A DNA stretch of 62,064 nt from Oscillospiraceae bacterium (GTDB taxonomy: Bacteria; Bacillota_A; Clostridia; Oscillospirales; Oscillospiraceae): positions 1 through 62,064 of the forward strand of contig JAFTKA010000004.1 of NCBI GenBank assembly GCA_017456105.1. Reading direction: 5' to 3'. Positions 34,123-41,604 of this stretch are shown here, piece after piece (within the stretch, counting starts at the first letter, position 1; each line of letters starts with the position of its first letter). Made by a program: the position numbers and the translations under genes. The notes below the pieces were generated by a model. The model had not been told where the DNA came from, ran no database searches, and was given only the letters and a program-made list of their open reading frames with translations.

Positions 34123-34815
34123 ATGGCAAAAATTATAGCAAGTCATTTAGTTGCAAAGGAATTCCAGGTATCGGAAGCAATAAAGGCACTGCGTACCAAT
34201 GTGCTGTTTAGCGGGGCCAATATCCGAGCCGTGGGACTTACCAGTTATACCACCGTAGAGGGAAAAAGCACAATATCTTTCCAGCTGGCGGCATCTCTTG
34301 CTCAGGCAGGAAAGCAAGTTTTGCTGGTGGATGCGGATCTTCGCAAAAGCCTTCTGGCCAGTCGCTTGCGTGTTTTCGAAAAAGTCGACGGTCTCAGTCA
34401 TTTTCTGTCCGGGCAGGCAAATGTCAACGAACTGCTGAATGAGACAGATATTCCCGGACTGTACATTATGTTTGCCGGCAAGAGAGTGCCCAATGCATCG
34501 GAATTACTGGGCAGTGAAAGCTTTGCCAAGCTGATTCCCGCCTTAAAAGATGCGTTTGACTATGTCATTGTGGACGCTGCACCGGTCGGTCAGGTTATTG
34601 ACTGTGCGGTTATTGCACCTGTTTTAGACGGTATTATTATGGTGATCGATGCTACACAGAACAGTTATAAAATGGAGGTCCTGGTAAAGCGGCAGCTGGA
34701 AATGACCGGAGCCAAGATTTTAGGTGCTGTGTTGAACCGTGTAACATTGCAAAACAACCACAGATACTACGGCCGAGCTTATGGTATTACCCATGGCTAC
34801 GGAGAAAACAAATAG
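34123..34815 (+). CDS. CpsD/CapB-type bacterial tyrosine kinase
   Basis: A 230-residue BY-kinase. EAIKALRTNVLFSGANI is the oligomerisation/N-terminal motif. Walker A is TTVEGKST (usually PGEGKS/T), Walker A' is VLLVDADLRKS and Walker B is YVIVDAAPVGQV. The C-terminal HRYYGRAYGITHGYGENK is the autophosphorylated tyrosine cluster. With its adaptor and phosphatase it forms the standard control module for exopolysaccharide export, yet no glycosyltransferase, flippase or polymerase follows. The start at 34123 is best supported by GAGGG 8 bp upstream. Confidence 0.9.
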   Translation: MAKIIASHLVAKEFQVSEAIKALRTNVLFSGANIRAVGLTSYTTVEGKSTISFQLAASLAQAGKQVLLVDADLRKSLLASRLRVFEKVDGLSHFLSGQANVNELLNETDIPGLYIMFAGKRVPNASELLGSESFAKLIPALKDAFDYVIVDAAPVGQVIDCAVIAPVLDGIIMVIDATQNSYKMEVLVKRQLEMTGAKILGAVLNRVTLQNNHRYYGRAYGITHGYGENK

Positions 34816-34822
34816 AAACAAC

Positions 34823-34860
34823 ACTCCCTGTGTCGGCTTTAGCCAGCACAGGGAGTTTTA
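34823..34860 (+). terminator. Terminator of capsule-control operon
   Basis: Stem ACTCCCTGTG / CACAGGGAGT extended by GGC / GCC around TTTA, then TTTTATT. Confidence 0.8.
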
Positions 34861-34919
34861 TTCGGATATGCGAGCATAGGTACGAGCCTTGGCGAATAAG
34901 GTAGCACTGAGGTGATTGC

Positions 34920-35597
34920 ATGCTAGCGACCGCGTGGCTCATACTCAGCGGGCTACTCTACTCACTGCAGCTATCCACGGGCAGCTTCCCGAAACCCCTG
35001 ACCAAGGAAGAAGAACAGCATTATTTGGATCTGGCCGCCGGAGGCGACCTGGAAGCGAGAAATATCCTGATTGAACGGAATCTCCGCCTGGTTGCCCACA
35101 TTATGAAAAAGTATTACGCACAGGTGTCCGATCAGGAGGACCTGATCTCCATCGGCACCATCGGACTGATCAAGGGGATCTCCACCTTTGACACCTCCAA
35201 GGGGGCAAGGCTGGCCACCTACGCCGCCCGGTGTGTGGAAAATGAGATTTTAATGTATTTCCGCAGTCAGAAAAAGAGCAGTCAGGACGTTTCGCTTTCT
35301 GACTATATCGAAACCGGTACCGATGGCACTGCCCTTGCCCTGATGGACGTGGTGGGTCAGGAAGAGGACCTTTTGGAAAAAATCAGCGACCGCCAGCTGC
35401 AAAAGCAGCTGTGCGAGGCCGTGGATCAGTGCCTGACAGAACAGGAGCGGCAGGTAATCATACTGCGGTACGGACTGGGAAACGGCAAACCCCAGCGGCA
35501 GCGGGAGGTAGCAAAGCTTTTGGGGATCAGCAGAAGCTACGTATCAAGAATCGAAAAGCGGGCATTGGAGCATCTGAAAACAGCATTATCTCCATAA
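34920..35597 (+). CDS. sigK: Sporulation sigma factor K (pro-SigK)
   Basis: A 225-residue sigma-70 family factor for late mother-cell genes. The N-terminal 20 residues are hydrophobic (MLATAWLILSGLLYSLQL), as in the pro-sequence removed by SpoIVFB. Region 2: ARNILIERNLRLVAHIMKKYY, then DLISIGTIGLIKGISTF and ATYAARCVENEILMYFR. Region 4: LTEQERQVIILRYGLGN and LLGISRSYVSRIEKRALEHL. The match is closer to SigK than SigE (LVAHI, GISRSYVSRIEKRAL). The gene is uninterrupted, with no skin element. GAGGTG precedes the ATG. Confidence 0.93.
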   Translation: MLATAWLILSGLLYSLQLSTGSFPKPLTKEEEQHYLDLAAGGDLEARNILIERNLRLVAHIMKKYYAQVSDQEDLISIGTIGLIKGISTFDTSKGARLATYAARCVENEILMYFRSQKKSSQDVSLSDYIETGTDGTALALMDVVGQEEDLLEKISDRQLQKQLCEAVDQCLTEQERQVIILRYGLGNGKPQRQREVAKLLGISRSYVSRIEKRALEHLKTALSP

Positions 35598-35607
35598 AAA
35601 GAAAACC

Positions 35608-35636
35608 TTGACAGATCAAAAGTAGGGTGTTATAAT
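35608..35636 (+). promoter_or_regulatory. Promoter of tRNA pair
   Basis: TTGACA (35608-35613), 17 bp, TATAAT (35631-35636): perfect consensus hexamers. Confidence 0.9.
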
Positions 35637-35657
35637 ACACAGGCACTTGTGCGATAC

Positions 35658-35734
35658 GGGCCCTTAGCTCAGTTGGTTAGAGCCTCCGGCTCATAACCGG
35701 ATAGTCCCGGGTTCGAATCCCTGAGGGCCCACCA
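35658..35734 (+). tRNA. tRNA with CAU anticodon (Ile2 or Met)
   Basis: 77 nt with encoded CCA. Acceptor GGGCCCT / AGGGCCC, anticodon loop CTCATAA, T-arm GGGTTCGAATCCC. The CTCATAA loop and the first base pairs resemble the lysidine-modified tRNA-Ile2 of Bacillus more than its elongator Met, but the anticodon alone cannot decide. Confidence 0.9.
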
Positions 35735-35767
35735 CTAAAGCGTAAAGGCCTTCGCCTTTTTAAATAT

Positions 35768-35842
<75 letters not shown>

Positions 35843-35843
<1 letters not shown>

Positions 35844-35876
35844 AAAAAGACCACACCGAAAGGTGTGGTCTTTTTT
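35843..35876 (+). terminator. Terminator of tRNA pair
   Basis: Perfect 15-bp stem AAAAAAGACCACACC / GGTGTGGTCTTTTTT around GAAA. Confidence 0.92.
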
Positions 35877-36074
35877 GGCAGAAGCAAGGACTTGAAAGGG
35901 CGGCACCAGTCCGCAGACTGGTGCAAAAATTGAGAGCGGGCGAGCAATTTTTAGCCCGTGGGAAAGTCCATAAACCACTGAACGCACCCAGTATGGGTGT
36001 GGACAGCGGTTTATTCGTTTCTACAAAGCCGAAAACGCAAGTCCTTCCCTTCTTGGGCGATTCGTGAATCGCCC
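35877..36074. repeat. Hairpin-rich repeat tract with inverted tRNA-Trp 3'-end copy
   Basis: TGGCAGAAGCAAGGACTTGAA (35876-35896, one base long of the limit, so key part CAAGGACTTGAA at 35883-35894) is a near copy of the tRNA-Trp 3' end in inverted orientation. It is followed by hairpins CACCAGTC / GACTGGTG and AAAAATTG / CAATTTTT, and then by AAAGTCC. At 36055-36074 lies the palindrome GGGCGATTCGTGAATCGCCC, which recurs at 56851 and 61640. No gene seen. Confidence 0.6.
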
Positions 36075-36332
36075 CTACGGATCACCGATCTCCGGCAGCA
36101 GCTCCAGTTTCAGTACATATTGCAGTAGCTCCTTGCTTAGGTATTCCCTACTGACAAACGCATCTTCATCAGGCGATGCCGGCTCAAAATGCTCGCAGGC
36201 AGCGGCATCAGGCCGTTTTGCCTTTGGGGAATACCGGGTGCAGTGTCCAAAATACACCCGGAATAGTTTCTTATTATTCAAGGCATAATGCTGACGAAAA
36301 TTTATACAATCCTTACAGCTGTTTTGTTCCAT
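36075..36332 (-). CDS. Small Cys-rich hypothetical protein
   Basis: An 85-residue protein with the pattern CKDCINFRQHY ... FGHCTRYSPKAKRPDAAACEHF; four Cys in the first 50 residues suggest a metal-binding knuckle. The C-terminus is acidic and Leu-rich. The start is taken at 36332 (AGGTG 6-7 bp upstream) rather than 36341, which abuts that site. Its TAG stop is formed by the palindromic repeat at 36055. Divergent from a small XRE regulator. Function unknown. Confidence 0.7.
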   Translation of the reverse strand: MEQNSCKDCINFRQHYALNNKKLFRVYFGHCTRYSPKAKRPDAAACEHFEPASPDEDAFVSREYLSKELLQYVLKLELLPEIGDP

Positions 36333-36355
36333 ATCATTCACCTCATCTCAAATTA

Positions 36356-36397
36356 TAGAGTTTATAGCTCTAAAAGTCAATAGAGTTTTATCCTCTA
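36356..36397. promoter_or_regulatory. Two TAGAG-N7-CTCTA operator dyads
   Basis: TAGAG-N7-CTCTA occurs at 36356-36372 and again at 36381-36397, centres 25 bp apart, filling the spacer between two divergent genes. Likely sites of the adjacent XRE protein. Confidence 0.62.
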
Positions 36398-36423
36398 TGC
36401 TATGCTCTTTATGAGGTGATATT

Positions 36424-36651
36424 ATGCGTTACACGGAACGAATCAGAGCATTGCGGGAGGACTGCGACAAAACACAATCCGAAATTGCCGCCATGCTGAA
36501 TATTGGGCAAAAAACCTATTCCGACTACGAATTGGGAAAAACCAGAATCCCTGTAGACGGTCTGATCGTTTTGGCCAAATTCTATAATGTCAGTATGGAT
36601 TACATTTGCGGTGTCAGCGATGTCAAAAAGCCGTTTTCCAAGAATAAGTAA
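36424..36651 (+). CDS. XRE-family HTH regulator
   Basis: A 75-residue Cro/C1-type protein: RIRALREDCDKTQSEIAAML, recognition helix region GQKTYSDYELGKTRIP, then LIVLAKFYNVSMDYICGVSD, the usual dimerising tail. GAGGTG precedes the ATG. It sits alone before a terminator and opposite the Cys-rich gene, with duplicated dyads between them. Confidence 0.87.
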   Translation: MRYTERIRALREDCDKTQSEIAAMLNIGQKTYSDYELGKTRIPVDGLIVLAKFYNVSMDYICGVSDVKKPFSKNK

Positions 36652-36668
36652 AATTACCCTACAATAAA

Positions 36669-36707
36669 AACGCAGCCGGGTCATCGGACCCGGCTGCGTT
36701 ATATTTT
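36669..36707 (+). terminator. Terminator
   Basis: Perfect 14-bp stem AACGCAGCCGGGTC / GACCCGGCTGCGTT around ATCG, followed by ATATTTTTT. Confidence 0.88.
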
Positions 36708-36711
36708 TTGA

Positions 36712-37488
36712 TCAATCGGCAGCTTTTCCGGAGCGGAGCTTCGTAATGACGAAGAACAAAACACTTGCCGCCATGAGGCCAATGCTGACCCACTGAGAGG
36801 TGGAAAATACCAGCAGGCTTCCGCGAACCGCATCTCCCCGGAAATATTCCACAACAAAACGGACAATGCCATAGATGCCGGCATAGGCCGCAACCAACTG
36901 ACCGGGCTTCCGTTTCTGGGAGCGAATGGCAAGCAGGGCAAAACAAACGCCTACATTCAGCACCGCCTCCAGTAGCTGCACAGGGAAATATCCCTGCTCA
37001 GGAGGCAGTCCTGCAATGGAGTTGGGGTAATGGACTGCCAAACAGCCGTCATACTCAAAGCCGTAGCAGCAGCCGCCCAGTAGGCAGCCGATTCTTCCGA
37101 TGGCGTGAGCCAGGGGCAGATACGGAACCACACAGTCCTCCACCGTAGCAAGCCGGCACCGGGCGATCCGGATACCCAAAAGGCAGCCGAAGAAGCCGGC
37201 GATCAGACCGCCGTAGAACACAAGACCGCTTCCCACGAAGCTGAAATCCCCGGCCTTAACCATGGCAACGATCTGATCCCAGGAATAGGTAACAATAATA
37301 TAAAGCAGATTTGCACCGAAAATGGCAAAGCCGAAGGTCATCGCACCTACGATCATCAGATCTTCAAAGCGGAAACCCCGCTTTTTTCCGTCCCGGTAGG
37401 CAAGGAAAAAAGCCAAAACCAGTGCAACGGCCATACAGATCCCGTAGGTTCCGATGGTCCTGCCGAACAAATAAATAAACGGGTACAT
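36712..37488 (-). CDS. lgt: Prolipoprotein diacylglyceryl transferase-like protein
   Basis: A 258-residue membrane enzyme, seven helices, expected to attach diacylglycerol to lipoprotein Cys. Conserved: IGTYGICMAVALVLAF, GRIGCLLGGCCYG (the Arg of the Lgt signature) and VRFVVEYFRGD. The position that is HGGL in E. coli Lgt reads VFYGGLIAG here (Tyr for His), and the PxQLxE motif is VQLLEAV. It may be a clostridial Lgt variant or a paralogue with altered activity. The start at 37488 has GGAGC upstream. Several lipoproteins in this window need Lgt. Confidence 0.82.
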   Translation of the reverse strand: MYPFIYLFGRTIGTYGICMAVALVLAFFLAYRDGKKRGFRFEDLMIVGAMTFGFAIFGANLLYIIVTYSWDQIVAMVKAGDFSFVGSGLVFYGGLIAGFFGCLLGIRIARCRLATVEDCVVPYLPLAHAIGRIGCLLGGCCYGFEYDGCLAVHYPNSIAGLPPEQGYFPVQLLEAVLNVGVCFALLAIRSQKRKPGQLVAAYAGIYGIVRFVVEYFRGDAVRGSLLVFSTSQWVSIGLMAASVLFFVITKLRSGKAAD

Positions 37489-37507
37489 AATAATTGCTCC
37501 TAAGGAA

Positions 37508-37531
37508 AAGCCCTGCCATTCGGCAGGGCTT
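37508..37531 (-). terminator. Terminator of DUF4190-like gene
   Basis: 10-bp stem AAGCCCTGCC / GGCAGGGCTT; followed on the minus strand by TTCC. Confidence 0.75.
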
Positions 37532-37544
37532 CTCGAATTTGAAA

Positions 37545-37802
37545 TTACGCAGCAGCAGCCAGACCCAGAGTAGCCAGGCAAACATACCAACCACCGCAAG
37601 CGATGGAAAGGATTACTGAGAATACGAGGCCCAGGATGGACAGAACCAGACCAGCGGTAGCAACACCGGACTGTGCCTTCTTCTTAGCAACAGCAGCCAG
37701 AACGATACCAGCGATTGCCATGAAGATACAAGCGACGTTCCAACCGGTGATCCAGCAGGTAGCCAAGCTGACGATACCCAGAACTAAACCGACAACACCC
37801 AT
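37545..37802 (-). CDS. Small DUF4190-like membrane protein
   Basis: An 85-residue protein with three hydrophobic segments. The pattern GVVGLVLGIVSLATC, then GIVLAAVAKKKAQ, then VATAGLVLSILGLVFSVI resembles DUF4190 repeats (VLGIVSLV ... AIVLGI). Gene neighbourhood gives no role, but the promoter is near perfect, so it may be highly expressed. Confidence 0.75.
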   Translation of the reverse strand: MGVVGLVLGIVSLATCWITGWNVACIFMAIAGIVLAAVAKKKAQSGVATAGLVLSILGLVFSVILSIACGGWYVCLATLGLAAAA

Positions 37803-37833
37803 TTTGTTTCTCCTTTCTTCGAAGCCTTTTATG

Positions 37834-37889
37834 TATCAGGCACACTTGCCTGATAGGCTTAGTATACCTCTTTCAGAGACATTTGTCAA
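37834..37889 (-). promoter_or_regulatory. Strong promoter with leader palindrome
   Basis: Minus strand: TTGACA (37889-37884), 17 bp, TATACT (37866-37861). Just after the expected start lies TATCAGGC-N6-GCCTGATA (37834-37855), a perfect 8-bp inverted repeat that could be an operator or a 5' stabilising hairpin. Confidence 0.75.
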
Positions 37890-37924
37890 CCACATATTCA
37901 CACTTTGTTCATTATTAACAAAGG

Positions 37925-38509
37925 TCAACCCTGTTGCCGGAAGGTTATCTTACCCGTCTCGTGGTCCATAGCGTCCACGATGGCCAGGCTTTCCAGCTGA
38001 TAGCCCAGATTGCGAATGATCTGGCCGCCCATTTGGAAACCCTTTTCCACGGCGATGCCGATACCCTCCACCGTGCCGCCGGCCTGATCTACAATAGAGA
38101 TAAGACCCTGCAAAGCACAACCGTTGGCCAGGAAGTCATCGACGATCAACACATGGTCATCTTCGTTCAGGAACTGCTTGGAAACAATTACGGTGTTCTT
38201 ATTCTTATGGGTGAAGGACTCCACCTCGGCAACATAGGTGTCTCCGGCGATATTGATGGACTTGGACTTCTTGGCAAACAGCAGCGGCACATGGAACTGC
38301 TGAGCCACCGCATAGGCAATGGCGATGCCGGAGGCCTCGATGGTCAAAACCTTATTGATGGGCTTGCCCTTAAACCGCTCATAAAACTCCTTGCCGATCT
38401 CGTTCATCAGCTCGATGTCCATCTGGTGATTGAGAAAGCTGTCCACCTTCAGGACGTTCCCCTCTTTTACAACACCGTCTTTTGCGATCCTCTGCTCTAA
38501 ACAGTTCAT
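37925..38509 (-). CDS. xpt: Xanthine phosphoribosyltransferase
   Basis: A 194-residue enzyme converting xanthine and PRPP to XMP. The PRPP motif is VLIVDDFLANGCALQG; the family also shows LNHQMDIELM, VLTIEASGIAIAYAVA and KKSKSINIAG. The length matches Xpt. Divergent from a purine-nucleoside type transporter, indicating a salvage locus. No purine riboswitch was found. Confidence 0.94.
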   Translation of the reverse strand: MNCLEQRIAKDGVVKEGNVLKVDSFLNHQMDIELMNEIGKEFYERFKGKPINKVLTIEASGIAIAYAVAQQFHVPLLFAKKSKSINIAGDTYVAEVESFTHKNKNTVIVSKQFLNEDDHVLIVDDFLANGCALQGLISIVDQAGGTVEGIGIAVEKGFQMGGQIIRNLGYQLESLAIVDAMDHETGKITFRQQG

Positions 38510-38536
38510 AATACTGCCTCCCCAAATATTTTCCTC

Positions 38537-38565
38537 ATTATATCAGTAAGCGTGCAGCTTTGCAA
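38537..38565 (-). promoter_or_regulatory. xpt promoter
   Basis: Minus strand: TTGCAA (38565-38560), 17 bp, TATAAT (38542-38537). Confidence 0.78.
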
Positions 38566-38586
38566 CCTAAAAAACGCCGAAATTTG

Positions 38587-38615
38587 TTGACAAAAAGGAT
38601 ATATTGGAGTAAAAT
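38587..38615 (+). promoter_or_regulatory. Promoter of the BMP transporter operon
   Basis: TTGACA (38587-38592), 17 bp, TAAAAT (38610-38615). Confidence 0.82.
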
Positions 38616-38703
38616 GCTTCTGTTGAGCTTTTCTGTTTACGTTATCGCTTTCCGTTTTCGGAATCCGATTGTAAAAAATAAAAAACTTTTGGAGGAAACA
38701 AAC

Positions 38704-39924
38704 ATGAAAAAGCTGATCGCACTGCTGCTGGCTGCCCTGATGGTATTCGGAATGGTCGCCTGTGGCAACTCCGGTGATGCCGGCGACGAGGCAAAGGGTC
38801 TGTCCGAGTCCCCCCTGGCTGCCAAGGAGATCACCAAGGATTTTGAAGTCGCTGAGGATTTCAAGATCGGTTTCATCTGCCTGCACGATGAGAAGTCCAC
38901 TTACGACAAGAACTTCCTGGATGCTGCCGATGAGGCTATCGAGGCTCTGGGCCTGACCGAGGACCAGTACATCATCAAGATCAACATTCCCGAGGGCAAA
39001 GAGTGCTACGAAGCCGCTGCTGACCTGGTAGACCAGGGCTGCGACGTTGTCTTCGCCAACTCCTTCGGCCATGAAGACTTCATGCTGCAGGCTGCCAAGG
39101 AATTCCCCGAGGTTCAGTTCTGCCACGCTACCGGCTACAAGGCTCACCTGGAGGGTGTTGCCAACTACCACAATGCTTTCGCTTCCATCTACGAAGGCCG
39201 TTACCTGGCAGGTATCGCTGCAGGTATGAAGCTGAACGAGATGATCGAGGCCGGTGAGATCACCGCCGAGCAGGCCAAGATGGGCTATGTCGGTGCTTTC
39301 ACCTACGCTGAGGTTATTTCCGGCTACTCTTCCTTCTACCTGGGTGCTAAGTCCGTATGCCCCTCCGTTACCATGGACGTACAGTTCACCGGTTCCTGGT
39401 ATGACGCTGTTGAAGAGCAGAACGCTGCCGAGGCTCTGATCGCCAGAGACTGCGTCCTGATCTCCCAGCACGCTGACTCCATGGGTGCTCCCGGTGCCTG
39501 TGAGGCTGCCGGTGTTCCCAACGTTTCCTACAACGGTGCTACCTACGACGCTTGCCCCGAGACCTTCATCGTCTCTTCCCGTATCAACTGGGCTCCCTAC
39601 TTCGCCTACATCATCAAGTGTGCTAACACCGGTGCTACCATCGACACCGACTGGTGCGGCGGCATCAACGAGGGCTCCGTTGTTCTGACCGGTATCAACG
39701 AGGACGTTGCTGCTGAGGGTACTCTGGCTGCTCTGAAGGAAGCTGTTGCTGGCCTGAAGGACGGCTCTGTCAACGTATTCGACACTGCTAACTTCACTGT
39801 CGGCGGTGCAGCTGTTACCGGCGACAATGTTGTTGACGGCATCTTCCAGGAGTCCAAGACTCAGTCCGCTCCTTACTTTGATCTGAAGATCGACGGCATC
39901 ACCTGCCTGAACGAGAAGTTCTAA
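38704..39924 (+). CDS. BMP-family substrate-binding lipoprotein (nucleoside-type ABC transporter)
   Basis: A 406-residue lipoprotein; the signal has lipobox MVAC before Cys about 20. The domain begins FKIGFICLHDEKSTYDKNF and contains CDVVFANSFGHEDFMLQAA and YLAGIAAGMKLN, matching Bmp/PnrA (basic membrane protein) proteins that bind purine nucleosides. ARDCVLISQHADSM and NWAPYFAYIIK are conserved C-terminal elements. Codon bias is extreme, as for livK. GGAGG precedes ATG 38704. It is first in a four-gene ABC operon facing xpt. Confidence 0.92.
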   Translation: MKKLIALLLAALMVFGMVACGNSGDAGDEAKGLSESPLAAKEITKDFEVAEDFKIGFICLHDEKSTYDKNFLDAADEAIEALGLTEDQYIIKINIPEGKECYEAAADLVDQGCDVVFANSFGHEDFMLQAAKEFPEVQFCHATGYKAHLEGVANYHNAFASIYEGRYLAGIAAGMKLNEMIEAGEITAEQAKMGYVGAFTYAEVISGYSSFYLGAKSVCPSVTMDVQFTGSWYDAVEEQNAAEALIARDCVLISQHADSMGAPGACEAAGVPNVSYNGATYDACPETFIVSSRINWAPYFAYIIKCANTGATIDTDWCGGINEGSVVLTGINEDVAAEGTLAALKEAVAGLKDGSVNVFDTANFTVGGAAVTGDNVVDGIFQESKTQSAPYFDLKIDGITCLNEKF

Positions 39925-40059
39925 TTCGCATTACTATTTATTTGGGACAGGGCCGAAAGGCTCTGTCCCAAACTTGATTATTTATATCCGATAAAGGTAA
40001 AGGCAAGCGGCTTTATTTTTATCGAATATAAACATTATGTGAGTTTCGGAGGAATGATT

Positions 40060-41604
40060 ATGGCAAAACCCATTGCACTGGAATGTCGTGGTATTACCAA
40101 GACCTTTGGCCGTGTCGTGGCAAATAAGAATTGCGACCTGGAGGTATTCCAGGGTGAAATTCTGGCCATTTTGGGCGAAAACGGATCCGGAAAGACCACT
40201 CTTATGAATATGGTTGCCGGCATCTACTTTCCCGATGAAGGCCGTATTTTTGTAAACGGCGAGGAAGCAACCATCGCCTCCCCCAAGGACGCCTTTGCTT
40301 ACAAAATCGGTATGATCCACCAGCATTTCAAGCTGGTAGATGTGTTTACCGCCTGTGAAAATGTGGCATTGGGTATCGACGACGGTAAGCGTTACCGCCT
40401 TTCCGACGTGCGTCGAAAGGTCATCGAGATCACCCAGCGATACGGCTTTATCATCGACCCGGACAAGCGGGTAGCAGATATGTCCGTTTCCGAAAAGCAG
40501 ACCGTTGAGATCATCAAGGTCCTTTATCGGGGTGCGGATATTCTGATCCTGGACGAGCCCACCGCCGTGCTGACCCCCCAGGAAACTGAGAAGCTCTTTG
40601 CGGTTTTGCGGCGTATGCGTGAGGATAACAAGTCCGTGATCATCATCACCCATAAGCTCCATGAGGTGCTGAGCCTGTCCGACCGGGTCTCGGTCCTGCG
40701 GAAGGGCGAGTATATCGGCACAGTTAATACCGCTGAAACCAATGAAGCCCAGCTGACGGAAATGATGGTGGGCAAGAAGGTCAGCCTGAATATTGACCGC
40801 TCCGAGCCCCAAAATGTGTGCGAACGCCTGACTGTAAAAGATCTTTACAGTGTCAACACAGAGGGCACTGCGGTGCTGGACGGCATTTCCTTCACCGCCA
40901 ATTCCGGTGAAATTCTGGGTATTGCCGGCATCGCCGGTTCCGGCCAGCGGGAGCTGCTGGAAGCCATTGCCGGACTGCACCACCTGACTTCCGGTGAGAT
41001 CACCTATATCGATCCCCAAACCGGGGCCAAGGAAAACCTGCGGGATAAGACGCCCTTGCAGATCCGGGATCTGGGCGTAAGGCTGTCCTTCGTGCCGGAG
41101 GACCGGCTGGGTATGGGCCTTGTGGGCAATATGGACATCGTGGACAACATGATGCTCCGCAGCTACCGAAAGGGCCGGGGTATGTTCCTGCACCGTCGGG
41201 AACCCCGGGATCTGGCCCAGCACATTATTGATGATTTGCAGGTGGTAACCCCCGGTGCAACCACGCCGGTACGTCAGCTCTCCGGCGGTAATGTGCAGAA
41301 GGTGCTGGTTGGCCGTGAGATCGCGGCAGCCCCTTCCGTACTGATGGCCGCATATCCCGTCCGGGGCTTGGACGTGAACGCATCTTATACCATTTATAAT
41401 CTTTTGAATCAGCAGAAGGAACGCGGCACAGCCGTGATCTTCGTTGGCGAAGATCTGGACGTTCTGCTGGAGCTGTGTGATCGGATCCTGGTCATCAACG
41501 CCGGCCGTGTTGCAGGTATCGTGGATGGCCGTACCGCCCGTAAGGACGAGATCGGTCTTCTGATGACGAAGACTACTCAGGGAGGAGGCAACAAAAATGC
41601 CTGA
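40060..41604 (+). CDS. Nucleoside-type ABC transporter ATPase, two ABC domains
   Basis: A 514-residue tandem ATPase of the sugar/nucleoside CUT2-like type. Domain 1 (about 1-245): Walker A GENGSGKTT, signature variant DMSVSEKQTVEI, Walker B ILILDEPTAVLTPQE. Domain 2 (about 265-510): degenerate Walker A GIAGSGQRE, signature LSGGNVQKVLVGREI, degenerate Walker B LMAAYPVRGLDV. This asymmetry is normal for the family. The ATG at 40060 follows GGAGGA by 6 bp. It overlaps the permease gene by 8 bp. Confidence 0.93.
   Translation: MAKPIALECRGITKTFGRVVANKNCDLEVFQGEILAILGENGSGKTTLMNMVAGIYFPDEGRIFVNGEEATIASPKDAFAYKIGMIHQHFKLVDVFTACENVALGIDDGKRYRLSDVRRKVIEITQRYGFIIDPDKRVADMSVSEKQTVEIIKVLYRGADILILDEPTAVLTPQETEKLFAVLRRMREDNKSVIIITHKLHEVLSLSDRVSVLRKGEYIGTVNTAETNEAQLTEMMVGKKVSLNIDRSEPQNVCERLTVKDLYSVNTEGTAVLDGISFTANSGEILGIAGIAGSGQRELLEAIAGLHHLTSGEITYIDPQTGAKENLRDKTPLQIRDLGVRLSFVPEDRLGMGLVGNMDIVDNMMLRSYRKGRGMFLHRREPRDLAQHIIDDLQVVTPGATTPVRQLSGGNVQKVLVGREIAAAPSVLMAAYPVRGLDVNASYTIYNLLNQQKERGTAVIFVGEDLDVLLELCDRILVINAGRVAGIVDGRTARKDEIGLLMTKTTQGGGNKNA

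Noticed and set aside
35876..35896. A second tRNA gene on the minus strand after tRNA-Trp
   Set aside because: Only the T-arm/acceptor 3' part is mirrored; D-arm and anticodon arm are absent.
38510..38703. Purine riboswitch between xpt and the BMP transporter
   Set aside because: Expected from the gene content, but the conserved junction and loop sequences of the purine aptamer are not present; only two divergent promoters were seen.
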